Part shown: piece after piece, positions 1 to 6,401 of the stretch
Layout of the letters: each line of letters starts with the position of its first letter
Position numbering within the stretch: position 1 is the stretch's first letter
Assembly (NCBI GenBank): GCA_964608965.1
Contig: CAZSPZ010000029.1
Location: 1 to 15,768 of the forward strand
Direction of reading: 5' to 3'
DNA length: 15,768 nt
Source of the DNA: UBA10908 sp964608965
GTDB lineage: Bacteria > Bacillota > Clostridia > Peptostreptococcales > Anaerovoracaceae
Translations under genes and position numbers: made by a program
Notes under the pieces: model-generated
The model's input: the letters and a program-made list of their open reading frames with translations, nothing else
Databases searched by the model: none
What the model was told of the DNA's origin: nothing

Positions 1-607
1 TGGCGAAAATCGAATAGAATGCAGCAACGGGAACCATGCCGATAGCGGGGAATGTGGAGTTAACAGCTTCTGCTGTGTTGTAGCATTGCATAGTCATAAA
101 GAATGCAATGTACAGGCCTGCGCCGAAGATAATTGCGGGGATCTTGTAGAGTCCGCCCCAACCCTTTTCTTCGCCTAAGCCTTTTTCCATGTAGTAGGTG
201 GGTCCGCCGACATAACGGTCGCCGGATACGTCCAGTTGTCTGTAGTGCAGTGCGAGAGAAACTTCGCAAAGCTTGGTCATCATGCCGACTAAAGCAGTGA
301 TCCAAATCCAGAAAATTGATCCAGGTCCGCCGATAGCGATAGCAGTTGCAACACCACCGATGTTGCCTGCGCCGACTGCGCTGCCAACAGCGATTGTTGC
401 TGCCTGCAGTGGTGTCAGTGTGCCTTCGCCAGACCTGGCTTTAGAGAAGAGAGCGCCAAATGTGCTCTTCATGATCCATCCAAAATGTCTGAATTGGAAG
501 AATCCGGATCCGACGGTCAGGGTGATTCCGACACCGAGGAGCATTATCATAAGAGGAGGTCCCCATACGATACCGACCATCTTGTCGATTAAATCCATAA
601 AACCCAT
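1..607 (-). CDS. AGCS-family alanine/glycine:cation symporter, N-terminal part
   Basis: This is the first 202 residues of a membrane symporter; the reading frame is still open at the left edge, so the C-terminal part is missing. The family imports alanine, glycine or glutamine with sodium or protons. Translation of the minus strand shows the family hallmark at about residues 64-120: TPLQAATIAVGSAVGAGNIG, then a GGPGSIFWIW stretch and TKLCEVSLALHYR. A later GGPTYYMEKGLG segment also fits AGCS proteins (about 450-480 residues when complete). Hydrophobic segments lie near residues 15-33, 65-105 and 155-175. The ATG start at 605-607 is preceded by GGAGGTGA, an excellent ribosome binding site. It has its own strong promoter at 656-684, and the upstream operon is separated from it by a hairpin. 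The exact amino-acid substrate cannot be told; family membership is secure. Confidence 0.93.
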   Translation of the reverse strand, partial: MGFMDLIDKMVGIVWGPPLMIMLLGVGITLTVGSGFFQFRHFGWIMKSTFGALFSKARSGEGTLTPLQAATIAVGSAVGAGNIGGVATAIAIGGPGSIFWIWITALVGMMTKLCEVSLALHYRQLDVSGDRYVGGPTYYMEKGLGEEKGWGGLYKIPAIIFGAGLYIAFFMTMQCYNTAEAVNSTFPAIGMVPVAAFYSIFA

Positions 608-655
608 TATTTCACCTCCATAAAATGAAATAAAAAAGAAATAAAGTACATGTTC

Positions 656-684
656 ATTCTAATGCTTGAAGTGGTAGGTGTCAA
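656..684 (-). promoter_or_regulatory. Sigma-A promoter of the AGCS symporter gene
   Basis: On the minus strand a perfect -35 TTGACA (679-684) is followed after 17 bp by the -10 TAGAAT (656-661). The start of transcription would be near 649, giving a leader of about 40 nt before the ATG at 607. Both boxes and the spacing are close to the vegetative consensus. Confidence 0.8.
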
Positions 685-691
685 CGAGAAT

Positions 692-820
692 GCAGTAATA
701 ATAGTGGCAAAGAAGGAAAAACGCAGACAATATTTCTGTTGTCACGATAATTGCCAGAATTATTTCTGAATGAATGGCATTTATGTACATAAAAATATGC
801 TTTGTCACTATAATTGACAA
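692..820. promoter_or_regulatory. Three TnrA/GlnR-like boxes upstream of the symporter promoter
   Basis: Three related 19-bp elements are seen: TTGTCACTATAATTGACAA (802-820), TTGTCACGATAATTGCCAG (739-757) and, inverted, TTGCCACTATTATTACTGC (minus strand of 692-710). The first fits the dyad TGTNA-N7-TNACA used by TnrA and GlnR nitrogen regulators of Bacillota in its outer half-sites; the centre (TATAA rather than ATTTT) differs. The second has one half-site mismatch and the third is degenerate. Copies one and two are exactly 63 bp apart (six helical turns). All lie upstream of the -35 box, the nearest by 8 bp, a position more typical of activation than of simple blocking. The regulator is inferred, not seen in the window. 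Confidence 0.5.
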
Positions 821-829
821 AGCATATTT
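793..829 (-). terminator. Perfect 15-bp hairpin after the ABC importer operon
   Basis: AAATATGCTTTGTCA (793-807) and its exact reverse complement (815-829) enclose a 7-nt loop. Read on the minus strand the stem ends in a short run of five T, 23 nt after the stop of the binding-protein gene at 852, so it can terminate the operon. The stem is AT-rich, and the T run is short, so termination may be partial. The same DNA contains the best TnrA/GlnR-like box, so the symmetry may reflect protein binding instead of, or as well as, RNA folding. Confidence 0.55.
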
Positions 830-851
830 CGAATAGTTTATAAAAATATTT

Positions 852-1892
852 TTATTGAATCAGGTCACTAAACATCTGTTCTGTCAAATCGCAATTATAA
901 AACAGTTTATAGTAGCGGGAAGTTTCTTCAAAGAGATTGTAATCCGCATAATCGGGGTAAAGCAAACTTGTCAGCCATATCATGCCCATATAACGATTAA
1001 TGGACGGAGGCATTCCCATCCAATTATAGGGACCCTGAGGGACTTGATAATATGTATTGTTTTTTATGGCAGAAAGTTCGTTCCAAAGCGGATCGGCAGC
1101 TACCGAATCGTACACACTGTCGGGTGCGAACAGGATGACCTCCGGATTCCACAAAAGCAGTTGCTCCATATCGACTTCATTGCCCATTCCGCTGGAAACC
1201 GGCGCTTCCAGAACAGCTGCATTGTTACACAACATATCGAGCAATTCCGCATGATAAGAATCTTTGGCCAGCACGTTCAACCCTTGATCTCCCAAGCAAT
1301 AAATGACTGATTTTCTGTTTTGTTCGCCGACACTTTCCATGATTTGCCGGGTGCGCGCGATGGTGTCATCGCAATAATCCGCTAACTCCACGGCTTGTTC
1401 ATTGCGCCCTAAAAGTTCTCCGAGCAATCTGTATGTATCCGCCATTCCTGCCAGAGACGAATCTATGTGCACTGTCGGAATGCCTGTTTGCTCTGAAAGG
1501 TTATCCATATCTTCAGCGATTCCGTCTTTACTTTCTCCGATGTCGATGATTAAATCCGGAGAAAGCGATAAAACCGTTTCAAAATTAACATCGCCTTTGC
1601 CGCCGTATATCTGACCGTAAACGGGCAACGACAAAATATCTTCGGACAAGTACAATTCGGCATCCGAAGACCAATCCGAGGCAAGACCGCAGAAAAGGTC
1701 GGAGGCTAACGGCAATAATACCATTTGTGTCATAGCTCCGCTTGGAGCAATACTGTCTATTTCCTGCGGCAAAGTGACAACTCTTCCGCAGGAGTCTGTA
1801 AATGTTCGGCTTTGCGGTGCCGGCGCATCGCTTGCGCAGCCGGAAAATAAGATCGTGATCATCATCAACAAACTAACTAATTTTTGTTTCAT
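852..1892 (-). CDS. FecB/BtuF-type periplasmic-binding lipoprotein of an ABC importer
   Basis: This 346-residue protein is the solute receptor of the importer encoded just upstream. The N-terminus MKQKLVSLLMMITILFSGC is a lipoprotein signal peptide with the lipobox ending at Cys19, so the mature protein should be tethered to the outer face of the membrane. The rest shows the two-lobe FecB/TroA-like pattern: FTDSCGRVVTLPQEIDSIAPSGA near the start, then NFETVLSLSPDLIIDIGES and MEQLLLWNPEVILFAPDS. I chose the ATG at 1890-1892 because it overlaps the ATPase stop as ATGA and begins a proper signal peptide; a longer frame reaching 1997 lies inside the ATPase gene and would bury the signal. The family binds ferric siderophores, cobalamin, heme or, in MolA, molybdate/tungstate. 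The MobA domain in the operon favours the last, by inference only. Confidence 0.88.
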   Translation of the reverse strand: MKQKLVSLLMMITILFSGCASDAPAPQSRTFTDSCGRVVTLPQEIDSIAPSGAMTQMVLLPLASDLFCGLASDWSSDAELYLSEDILSLPVYGQIYGGKGDVNFETVLSLSPDLIIDIGESKDGIAEDMDNLSEQTGIPTVHIDSSLAGMADTYRLLGELLGRNEQAVELADYCDDTIARTRQIMESVGEQNRKSVIYCLGDQGLNVLAKDSYHAELLDMLCNNAAVLEAPVSSGMGNEVDMEQLLLWNPEVILFAPDSVYDSVAADPLWNELSAIKNNTYYQVPQGPYNWMGMPPSINRYMGMIWLTSLLYPDYADYNLFEETSRYYKLFYNCDLTEQMFSDLIQ

Positions 1893-2674
1893 TCCTTGGT
1901 TACCGTTCCTTTCAGTGTGGAAATATGAATTTGATTCGGAGATAATTTTGTGACTGTTGCATCGACACCATAGAGTTCTTTCAGAACCGGGCCGCATATT
2001 ACTGTATCCGGAGAGCCCAGAGATAAAACATGTCCATGCGAAAGTGCCAAAACTTTATCCGAGCAGGCATAAGCTTGCGCGGGATCGTGGGTGGACATGA
2101 GAACCGCCAGCCCAAAAGAGCGCAGAGCGTCCACATGGGACAATACGATGGCTTGATTTCCCAAATCCAAATCAGAAGTAGGCTCGTCTAAAATCAATAA
2201 AGGAGATTGCCGCGCAATCGCACGTGCGATTAAAACCAAACGGCGCTCACCTCCGGATAGCTGCATAAAACTGCGTTTTTCCAAGTGCTCTATTTCTAAA
2301 CGAATCAGTGCGTGCTTTGCCAGTTCTTGTTCGACTTTTCCGGGCGAAGCGGTGTTTTTGAGCAGGGGAGTTGTTCCCATAAGCACCATGTCGTGGACGC
2401 TGTAGTTGAAAGACGGATAATGCGACTGGGGAACATAGGCAGCATATTTTGAAAGCCTTCTGGCACCCATATCCCTGATATTTTTATCGTCCATCATAAT
2501 CGTACCGGTGTACTCTTTAATAATGCCAAGCATGCAGCGAAAAAGAGTGGTTTTCCCGCCGCCGTTCGGAGCCAGAATTGACAGTACTTCTCCACCTTTC
2601 ACATCAAAGCAAACGTCAGACAAGACGGGTTTTTCGCCAAAAGAAAAGCTGAGGTTATCCACATGGGTAATCAA
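1889..2674 (-). CDS. ABC importer ATPase, FecE/BtuD type
   Basis: This 261-residue cytoplasmic ATPase powers the importer. Visible motifs in order are Walker A APNGGGKTT (about residues 35-43, with Ala and Gly where GPNGCGKST is usual), Q-loop PQSH, signature LSGGERR, Walker B LLILDEPTSDLD and the H-loop STHD. The length is normal for the family. The start is TTG at 2672-2674, sharing TTGA with the permease stop; AAGGAGG lies 9 nt upstream, which supports this start. The gene ends in an ATGA overlap with the binding-protein gene, so permease, ATPase and receptor are translationally coupled. Its closest relatives by pattern serve FecCD-type permeases. Substrate is set by the receptor and is not visible here. 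Confidence 0.93.
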   Translation of the reverse strand: MITHVDNLSFSFGEKPVLSDVCFDVKGGEVLSILAPNGGGKTTLFRCMLGIIKEYTGTIMMDDKNIRDMGARRLSKYAAYVPQSHYPSFNYSVHDMVLMGTTPLLKNTASPGKVEQELAKHALIRLEIEHLEKRSFMQLSGGERRLVLIARAIARQSPLLILDEPTSDLDLGNQAIVLSHVDALRSFGLAVLMSTHDPAQAYACSDKVLALSHGHVLSLGSPDTVICGPVLKELYGVDATVTKLSPNQIHISTLKGTVTKE

Positions 2675-3648
2675 TACCTCTCGCCTCCTTTCGTAATCAG
2701 GTAAAGGAAAAAGGGAGCGCCGATAAACGCTGTCAATATTCCAATCGGTATTTCCGAAGAGAACACAGAGCGAGCGAGGTTATCTACTACCAGTAAGAAC
2801 AAAGCGCCCAGCAGCATCGAGGACGGCATAAGATATCGGTAATCACTGCCGACCAATTTCCTTGCCAAGTGTGGTACGACCAGACCGACCCACCCAATCA
2901 TTCCCGTCATGGAAACGGAAGCAGCCGTCACCAATGTGGAGCACAGAATGATCAATTTCCGCAACTTTTCAGCTTCGACTCCCAAAGAATGGGCTTCGTC
3001 ATCCCCCAAGGTAAGTATATTCAGCTTCCAGCGAAAAATTAAAAGAGGTATTAATCCAATGGCAATGGGAATTGTGGCAATCAGGACATTTTTGCCGGTC
3101 GCGCCTACCAGACTGCCCATGAGCCAATAAGTAATCGCAGGCAACTGATCCGTCGGATCCGCAACAAGTTTCAAAAATGAAGTTCCGGCGGAGAAAAGGG
3201 AGCCTATCATAATGCCTGTAAGAATTAAGCCTAAAACTCTTTTCCCTCCGGTTCGCATTCCGATGAACGAAACCAAACCCACTGCGATCATGCCAAACGC
3301 AAAAGAGGAAACAGCGACAGTCTGCGAAGGCATGCCGATCAGTATAGCCAGAGCCGCACCAAAGGCAGAACCCTGCGTCGCACCCAAAATATCCGGCGCG
3401 GCCATCGGGTTTTGGAATACACCTTGATAAGCGGCCCCGGCGGCGGCAAGGCTGCAGCCTACAATGCAGGCCATCGCGATTCGAGGTAATCGTATGTTCA
3501 ATATGACGGTTGAAATTTCCGGAAGGGACCAAGAATATCGACCGATAAGAACAGATAGCAACACGACAAAAAGCAGCAGTACACCCAGGCCTGCGGTAAT
3601 CCCTCTTGAATGGGCGTCTCTAATTGCAGATAGTTTGAAGTGATGCAT
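2671..3648 (-). CDS. FecCD-family ABC importer permease
   Basis: This 325-residue integral membrane protein forms the transport channel, presumably as a homodimer because only one permease gene is present. Family signatures are LPRIAMACIVGCSLAAAGA followed by YQGVFQNPMAAPDILG (about residues 53-88), then GLILTGIMIGSLF, and near the end MIGWVGLVVPHLARKLVGSD and EIPIGILTAFIGAPFF. About ten hydrophobic segments are expected, as in BtuC. The ATG at 3646-3648 has CGGAGG four bases upstream. The gene overlaps the end of the kinase-MobA gene by 29 bp, tying the two in one transcript. The family carries siderophores, cobalamin, heme and, in MolB, molybdate/tungstate. Confidence 0.92.
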   Translation of the reverse strand: MHHFKLSAIRDAHSRGITAGLGVLLLFVVLLSVLIGRYSWSLPEISTVILNIRLPRIAMACIVGCSLAAAGAAYQGVFQNPMAAPDILGATQGSAFGAALAILIGMPSQTVAVSSFAFGMIAVGLVSFIGMRTGGKRVLGLILTGIMIGSLFSAGTSFLKLVADPTDQLPAITYWLMGSLVGATGKNVLIATIPIAIGLIPLLIFRWKLNILTLGDDEAHSLGVEAEKLRKLIILCSTLVTAASVSMTGMIGWVGLVVPHLARKLVGSDYRYLMPSSMLLGALFLLVVDNLARSVFSSEIPIGILTAFIGAPFFLYLITKGGERY

Positions 3649-4816
3649 AATCCTCCGGCGTGTTAATGTTTTTTAGCGAAAACGGCTTATAATCAGGGCA
3701 AGCTTCTACCGGAATTTCCCGGATTCTGAGCTCTTCTTTCATGGTTTTCCAAAGGGCGAGGCAATTATGATGCAGCGCATCCCTGAATATAGGCGCCGCT
3801 GTTTTTTTCTGAAGAAGCAACGGAAACGTTCGAGCACTTCCCGTTTCGGTAAAAAACAGAGCATCGAATCGGTCTTCTCGAAAGCTTACCAAATAGTCTA
3901 ACATTTCGGCTGAAAGCAAAGGCATATCGCAAGGGATAAACAAAACCCAAGGAGTGGAAGCCTCTTTTAATGTACTGACAATTCCACTGAGCGGACCAAG
4001 GCCCGGCTCCATATCGTACACAGTCTTACAGTTTGGAAAGCAGAGGTCTGCCCCCTCGCCGGAAACCGACAGGTAGCAGTCATCAAACAAAGAAATACTG
4101 TTTAATGCATTGGAAATAAGGGTACCGTTTCTAAAAGCCATTAATTTTTTGTCCCGTCCCATACGGGAAGCCATGCCTCCGGCCAGTGCACAGGCTGACA
4201 CTTCAGCGGTCGATTGGATTAGTTTAAAAGCAGGTGCGTTCCATGTTACATTACGCCTTTGCCCGATTTGATCAAAGGACAGTGCAAGCTCGAAAAGCAA
4301 TTCTTCCGGAGCGGGATGAAATACTTTTTGCGCGGCCGTAAGAAATAATCGGGCGCAGTGTATTCTCTCTTTGGAATATTCCGGGCGAAGCGTTGCCAAC
4401 ATGGCGCACTGCCAGGCTATATCCTTGGAAATGCTTCCTTGCTCACAAGATTCAAAATCCACTCCATACAATCTTCCTTCTTTTATGATAAAATTTCTGA
4501 AATTGGTGTCACCCAAATTCAACGCAGTCAGTTCGTAAAAATTTCTACACCAGGCGAAATACAGTTCGAATAAACGGGCTTGTTTTGACGGATCATCCAA
4601 AGATTGTTCCAAGGCATCAAAAAGCAAACATCCGTCAATATATTCAGTAACAATGCAGGATTGTTTTTTTTCTATGACCTTGGGCGCCAAAGAGCTTCCG
4701 GACAGCTGATCGTAAATGTAACTCTCCGCATCAAAATCCTGCGAAGAGGCAAAGCACTTTATCACGCAATCGTCTTCCCGATATACTGTATTTCTTTTGC
4801 TCTTAAATACGTTCAT
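3620..4816 (-). CDS. Kinase-like domain fused to molybdenum cofactor guanylyltransferase (MobA)
   Basis: This protein of about 398 residues has two parts. Residues 1-200 look like a small-molecule or RIO/APH-type kinase fold: a lysine strand CVIKCFAS (Lys20), hinge-like VTEYIDG, a catalytic-loop-like LGDTNFRNFII (Asp103, Asn108, lacking the usual His) and YGVDFE (Asp120) as DFG equivalent. Residues 208-398 are MobA-like: LAGGMASRMGRDK (211-223), then FIPCDMPLL and a NINTPEDY end typical of MobA, which attaches GMP to molybdopterin. It is the first gene of the importer operon. The start is uncertain: ATG 4814-4816, TTG 4829-4831 (with GAGGAA seven bases upstream) and ATG 4856-4858 (no ribosome binding site, and overlapping a putative -10) are in frame. 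The kinase substrate is unknown; the guanylyltransferase assignment is good, the joint function is inference. Confidence 0.8.
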   Translation of the reverse strand: MNVFKSKRNTVYREDDCVIKCFASSQDFDAESYIYDQLSGSSLAPKVIEKKQSCIVTEYIDGCLLFDALEQSLDDPSKQARLFELYFAWCRNFYELTALNLGDTNFRNFIIKEGRLYGVDFESCEQGSISKDIAWQCAMLATLRPEYSKERIHCARLFLTAAQKVFHPAPEELLFELALSFDQIGQRRNVTWNAPAFKLIQSTAEVSACALAGGMASRMGRDKKLMAFRNGTLISNALNSISLFDDCYLSVSGEGADLCFPNCKTVYDMEPGLGPLSGIVSTLKEASTPWVLFIPCDMPLLSAEMLDYLVSFREDRFDALFFTETGSARTFPLLLQKKTAAPIFRDALHHNCLALWKTMKEELRIREIPVEACPDYKPFSLKNINTPEDYASLQTICN

Positions 4817-4853
4817 TTCCCTTGGGCGCAACCTGCGTTCCTCTCTAATGCCA

Positions 4854-4881
4854 AGCATATCACAATCAAGCTATACGGCAA
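4854..4881 (-). promoter_or_regulatory. Possible promoter of the kinase-MobA/ABC operon
   Basis: On the minus strand TTGCCG (4876-4881) and TATGCT (4854-4859) are separated by 16 bp. Each box has two mismatches to consensus. If used, transcription would begin near 4847, which would exclude the upstream ATG at 4858 and favour the TTG at 4831 or ATG at 4816. Confidence 0.35.
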
Positions 4882-4891
4882 AGATTTGCCG
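4876..4891. promoter_or_regulatory. 16-bp palindrome in the divergent promoter region
   Basis: CGGCAAAGATTTGCCG is a dyad with 7-bp perfect arms around a 2-bp centre. It covers the putative -35 box of the importer operon and lies 10 bp upstream of the glyA -35 box, so a bound repressor could affect either side. The centre is too short for a stable RNA hairpin of full length, which favours a protein-binding site. The regulator is not in view. Confidence 0.4.
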
Positions 4892-4900
4892 CCATTTTTC

Positions 4901-4928
4901 TTGCAAAACCGCTATGAGCAAGTATACT
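4901..4928 (+). promoter_or_regulatory. Promoter of glyA
   Basis: TTGCAA (4901-4906) and TATACT (4923-4928) are 16 bp apart. Transcription would start near 4935, leaving a leader of about 165 nt before the glyA start. The leader contains competing complementary segments described in the findings. Confidence 0.55.
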
Positions 4929-5099
4929 ATAAAATATAGATATTGACCATTGTCGATATCATAAAAAGAGAAAATGAACAAGGAGCGAAAAATAGGAAAA
5001 AACCAAGTCGACAATCCGAAAATCTGTCGCGGTTGTTGCAGTTTTTCACAAAATAGTTTCTCGTATGCAAGCGCACAGCAGTTCGAAAGGAAGGGAAAA

Positions 5100-6347
5100 A
5101 TGGTCAATCAAATTACATCTTTCATCTCACAATGCGACCCGGAAGTGGGAGCTGCCATTGAAAAAGAGTTGGCTCGCCAGAGAAGAAACATTGAGCTCAT
5201 CGCATCGGAAAATATTGTAAGCCCGGCGGTTCTTGCCGCAGCGGGTTCAGTTCTGACGAATAAATATGCGGAAGGTTATCCTGGGAAGCGTTATTACGGC
5301 GGCTGCGAATTCGTCGATATTACTGAGAATTTGGCCATAGAGAGAGCAAAAAAACTTTTTAACGCAGGCTTTGCCAACGTTCAACCTCATTCGGGAGCGC
5401 AGGCAAATTACGCTTGTTATATGGCTTTGTGTCAACCCGGCGATACGGTCATGGGAATGAATTTAGATCATGGCGGTCATCTTACGCATGGCAGTGCCGT
5501 TAATTTTTCGGGAAAATATTATAACATTGTTCCTTACGGCGTTCGCAGTGACACGCATCAGATAGACTACGAAGAATTGCGTCGTATAGCGCTTGAATGC
5601 AAACCAAAAATGATTTTGGCCGGCGCCTCGGCCTATCCTCGCATCATTGATTTTAAAAAGTTTTCCGAAGTGGCAAAAGAAGTCGGCGCCTATTTGATGG
5701 TGGACATGGCGCATATCGCCGGACTTGTGGCGGCAGGGCTTCATCCAAATCCCATGCCGTATGCCGATGTGGTTACAAGCACGACGCATAAGACGTTGCG
5801 CGGCCCCCGCGGCGGTCTGATTTTGACAAACGACGAGGCGATTGCAAAGAAAATAAATTCCGCGATTTTCCCGGGATCTCAGGGAGGACCTCTGGAACAT
5901 ATCATCGCAGCTAAAGCGGTTGCGTTTGGGGAGGCTTTAAAACCGGAATTCATGGAATACCAGAAGCAAATTGTAAAAAATGCAAAGGTTTTAGCCGAGG
6001 AACTGCTCCGTCATGGATTTGATTTAGTATCCGGAGGAACAGACAATCATTTGATGCTTGTAGATCTTCGGAATTTCAAAACCACAGGGAAAGAAATGGA
6101 AGTCAGACTGGATGAAGTTTATATCACAGTCAATAAGAATAAAATTCCAAACGATCCGGAAACTGCTGCGCTTACAAGCGGTATAAGAGTTGGAACACCG
6201 GCTGTCACGACCAGAGGTTTTAAAGAAGAAGAAATGAAAACGATTGCAAGGCTGATTTACCTTACCGCTTCTGATTTCGAAGCAAAAGCGGATTCAATAA
6301 GGGAAGAAGTAGAAGCTCTCTGCGCAAAGTTCCCGATTTATCAGTAA
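5100..6347 (+). CDS. glyA: Serine hydroxymethyltransferase
   Basis: This 415-residue PLP enzyme interconverts serine and glycine while charging tetrahydrofolate with a one-carbon unit. Clear family signatures are IELIASENIVSPAV near residue 35, TNKYAEGYPGKRYYGGCEFVD, PHSGAQANYACYMAL, MVDMAHIAGLVAAG, and the PLP-binding lysine segment TSTTHKTLRGPRGG. Length is normal. I start at ATG 5100-5102 because AAAGGAAGGG sits just before it and the product begins like other GlyA proteins; the frame stays open upstream to an ATG at 4974, but those 42 residues are not part of the family. It is the only plus-strand gene, transcribed alone from its own promoter and ended by a strong terminator. In an amino-acid-fermenting bacterium it would link glycine, serine and folate pools, but it is also a universal housekeeping enzyme. 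Confidence 0.98.
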   Translation: MVNQITSFISQCDPEVGAAIEKELARQRRNIELIASENIVSPAVLAAAGSVLTNKYAEGYPGKRYYGGCEFVDITENLAIERAKKLFNAGFANVQPHSGAQANYACYMALCQPGDTVMGMNLDHGGHLTHGSAVNFSGKYYNIVPYGVRSDTHQIDYEELRRIALECKPKMILAGASAYPRIIDFKKFSEVAKEVGAYLMVDMAHIAGLVAAGLHPNPMPYADVVTSTTHKTLRGPRGGLILTNDEAIAKKINSAIFPGSQGGPLEHIIAAKAVAFGEALKPEFMEYQKQIVKNAKVLAEELLRHGFDLVSGGTDNHLMLVDLRNFKTTGKEMEVRLDEVYITVNKNKIPNDPETAALTSGIRVGTPAVTTRGFKEEEMKTIARLIYLTASDFEAKADSIREEVEALCAKFPIYQ

Positions 6348-6359
6348 TCACAATAAACG

Positions 6360-6394
6360 AAAGACGGCGGAAAAAAATTCCGCCGTCTTTTTTT
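6360..6394 (+). terminator. Intrinsic terminator of glyA
   Basis: A perfect 13-bp stem (AAAGACGGCGGAA at 6360-6372 with its complement at 6378-6390) and a 5-nt loop run into seven T (6388-6394). It lies 12 nt after the glyA stop. The convergent amidohydrolase gene ends at 6402, so the same hairpin could also work leftward, though the T run on that side is interrupted. Confidence 0.92.
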
Positions 6395-6401
6395 CTGCAT
6401 C

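Noticed and set aside
1893..1997. Longer start for the binding lipoprotein
   Set aside because: It would lie inside the ATPase gene and place 35 residues before a clear lipoprotein signal peptide.
4974..5099. In-frame upstream extension of glyA beginning at an ATG at 4974
   Set aside because: The ATG at 5100 has a strong ribosome binding site and gives the normal family length; the extra 42 residues match nothing in GlyA.
4871..5107. Minus-strand frame of 78 codons over the glyA promoter
   Set aside because: It overlaps the divergent promoter region and the glyA start, has no recognisable motif and no good ribosome binding site.
5463..5900. Long minus-strand frames within glyA and similar frames opposite other genes
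   Set aside because: They are opposite clear family coding sequence, lack ribosome binding sites and show low-complexity, Arg/His/Cys-rich translations typical of antisense shadows.
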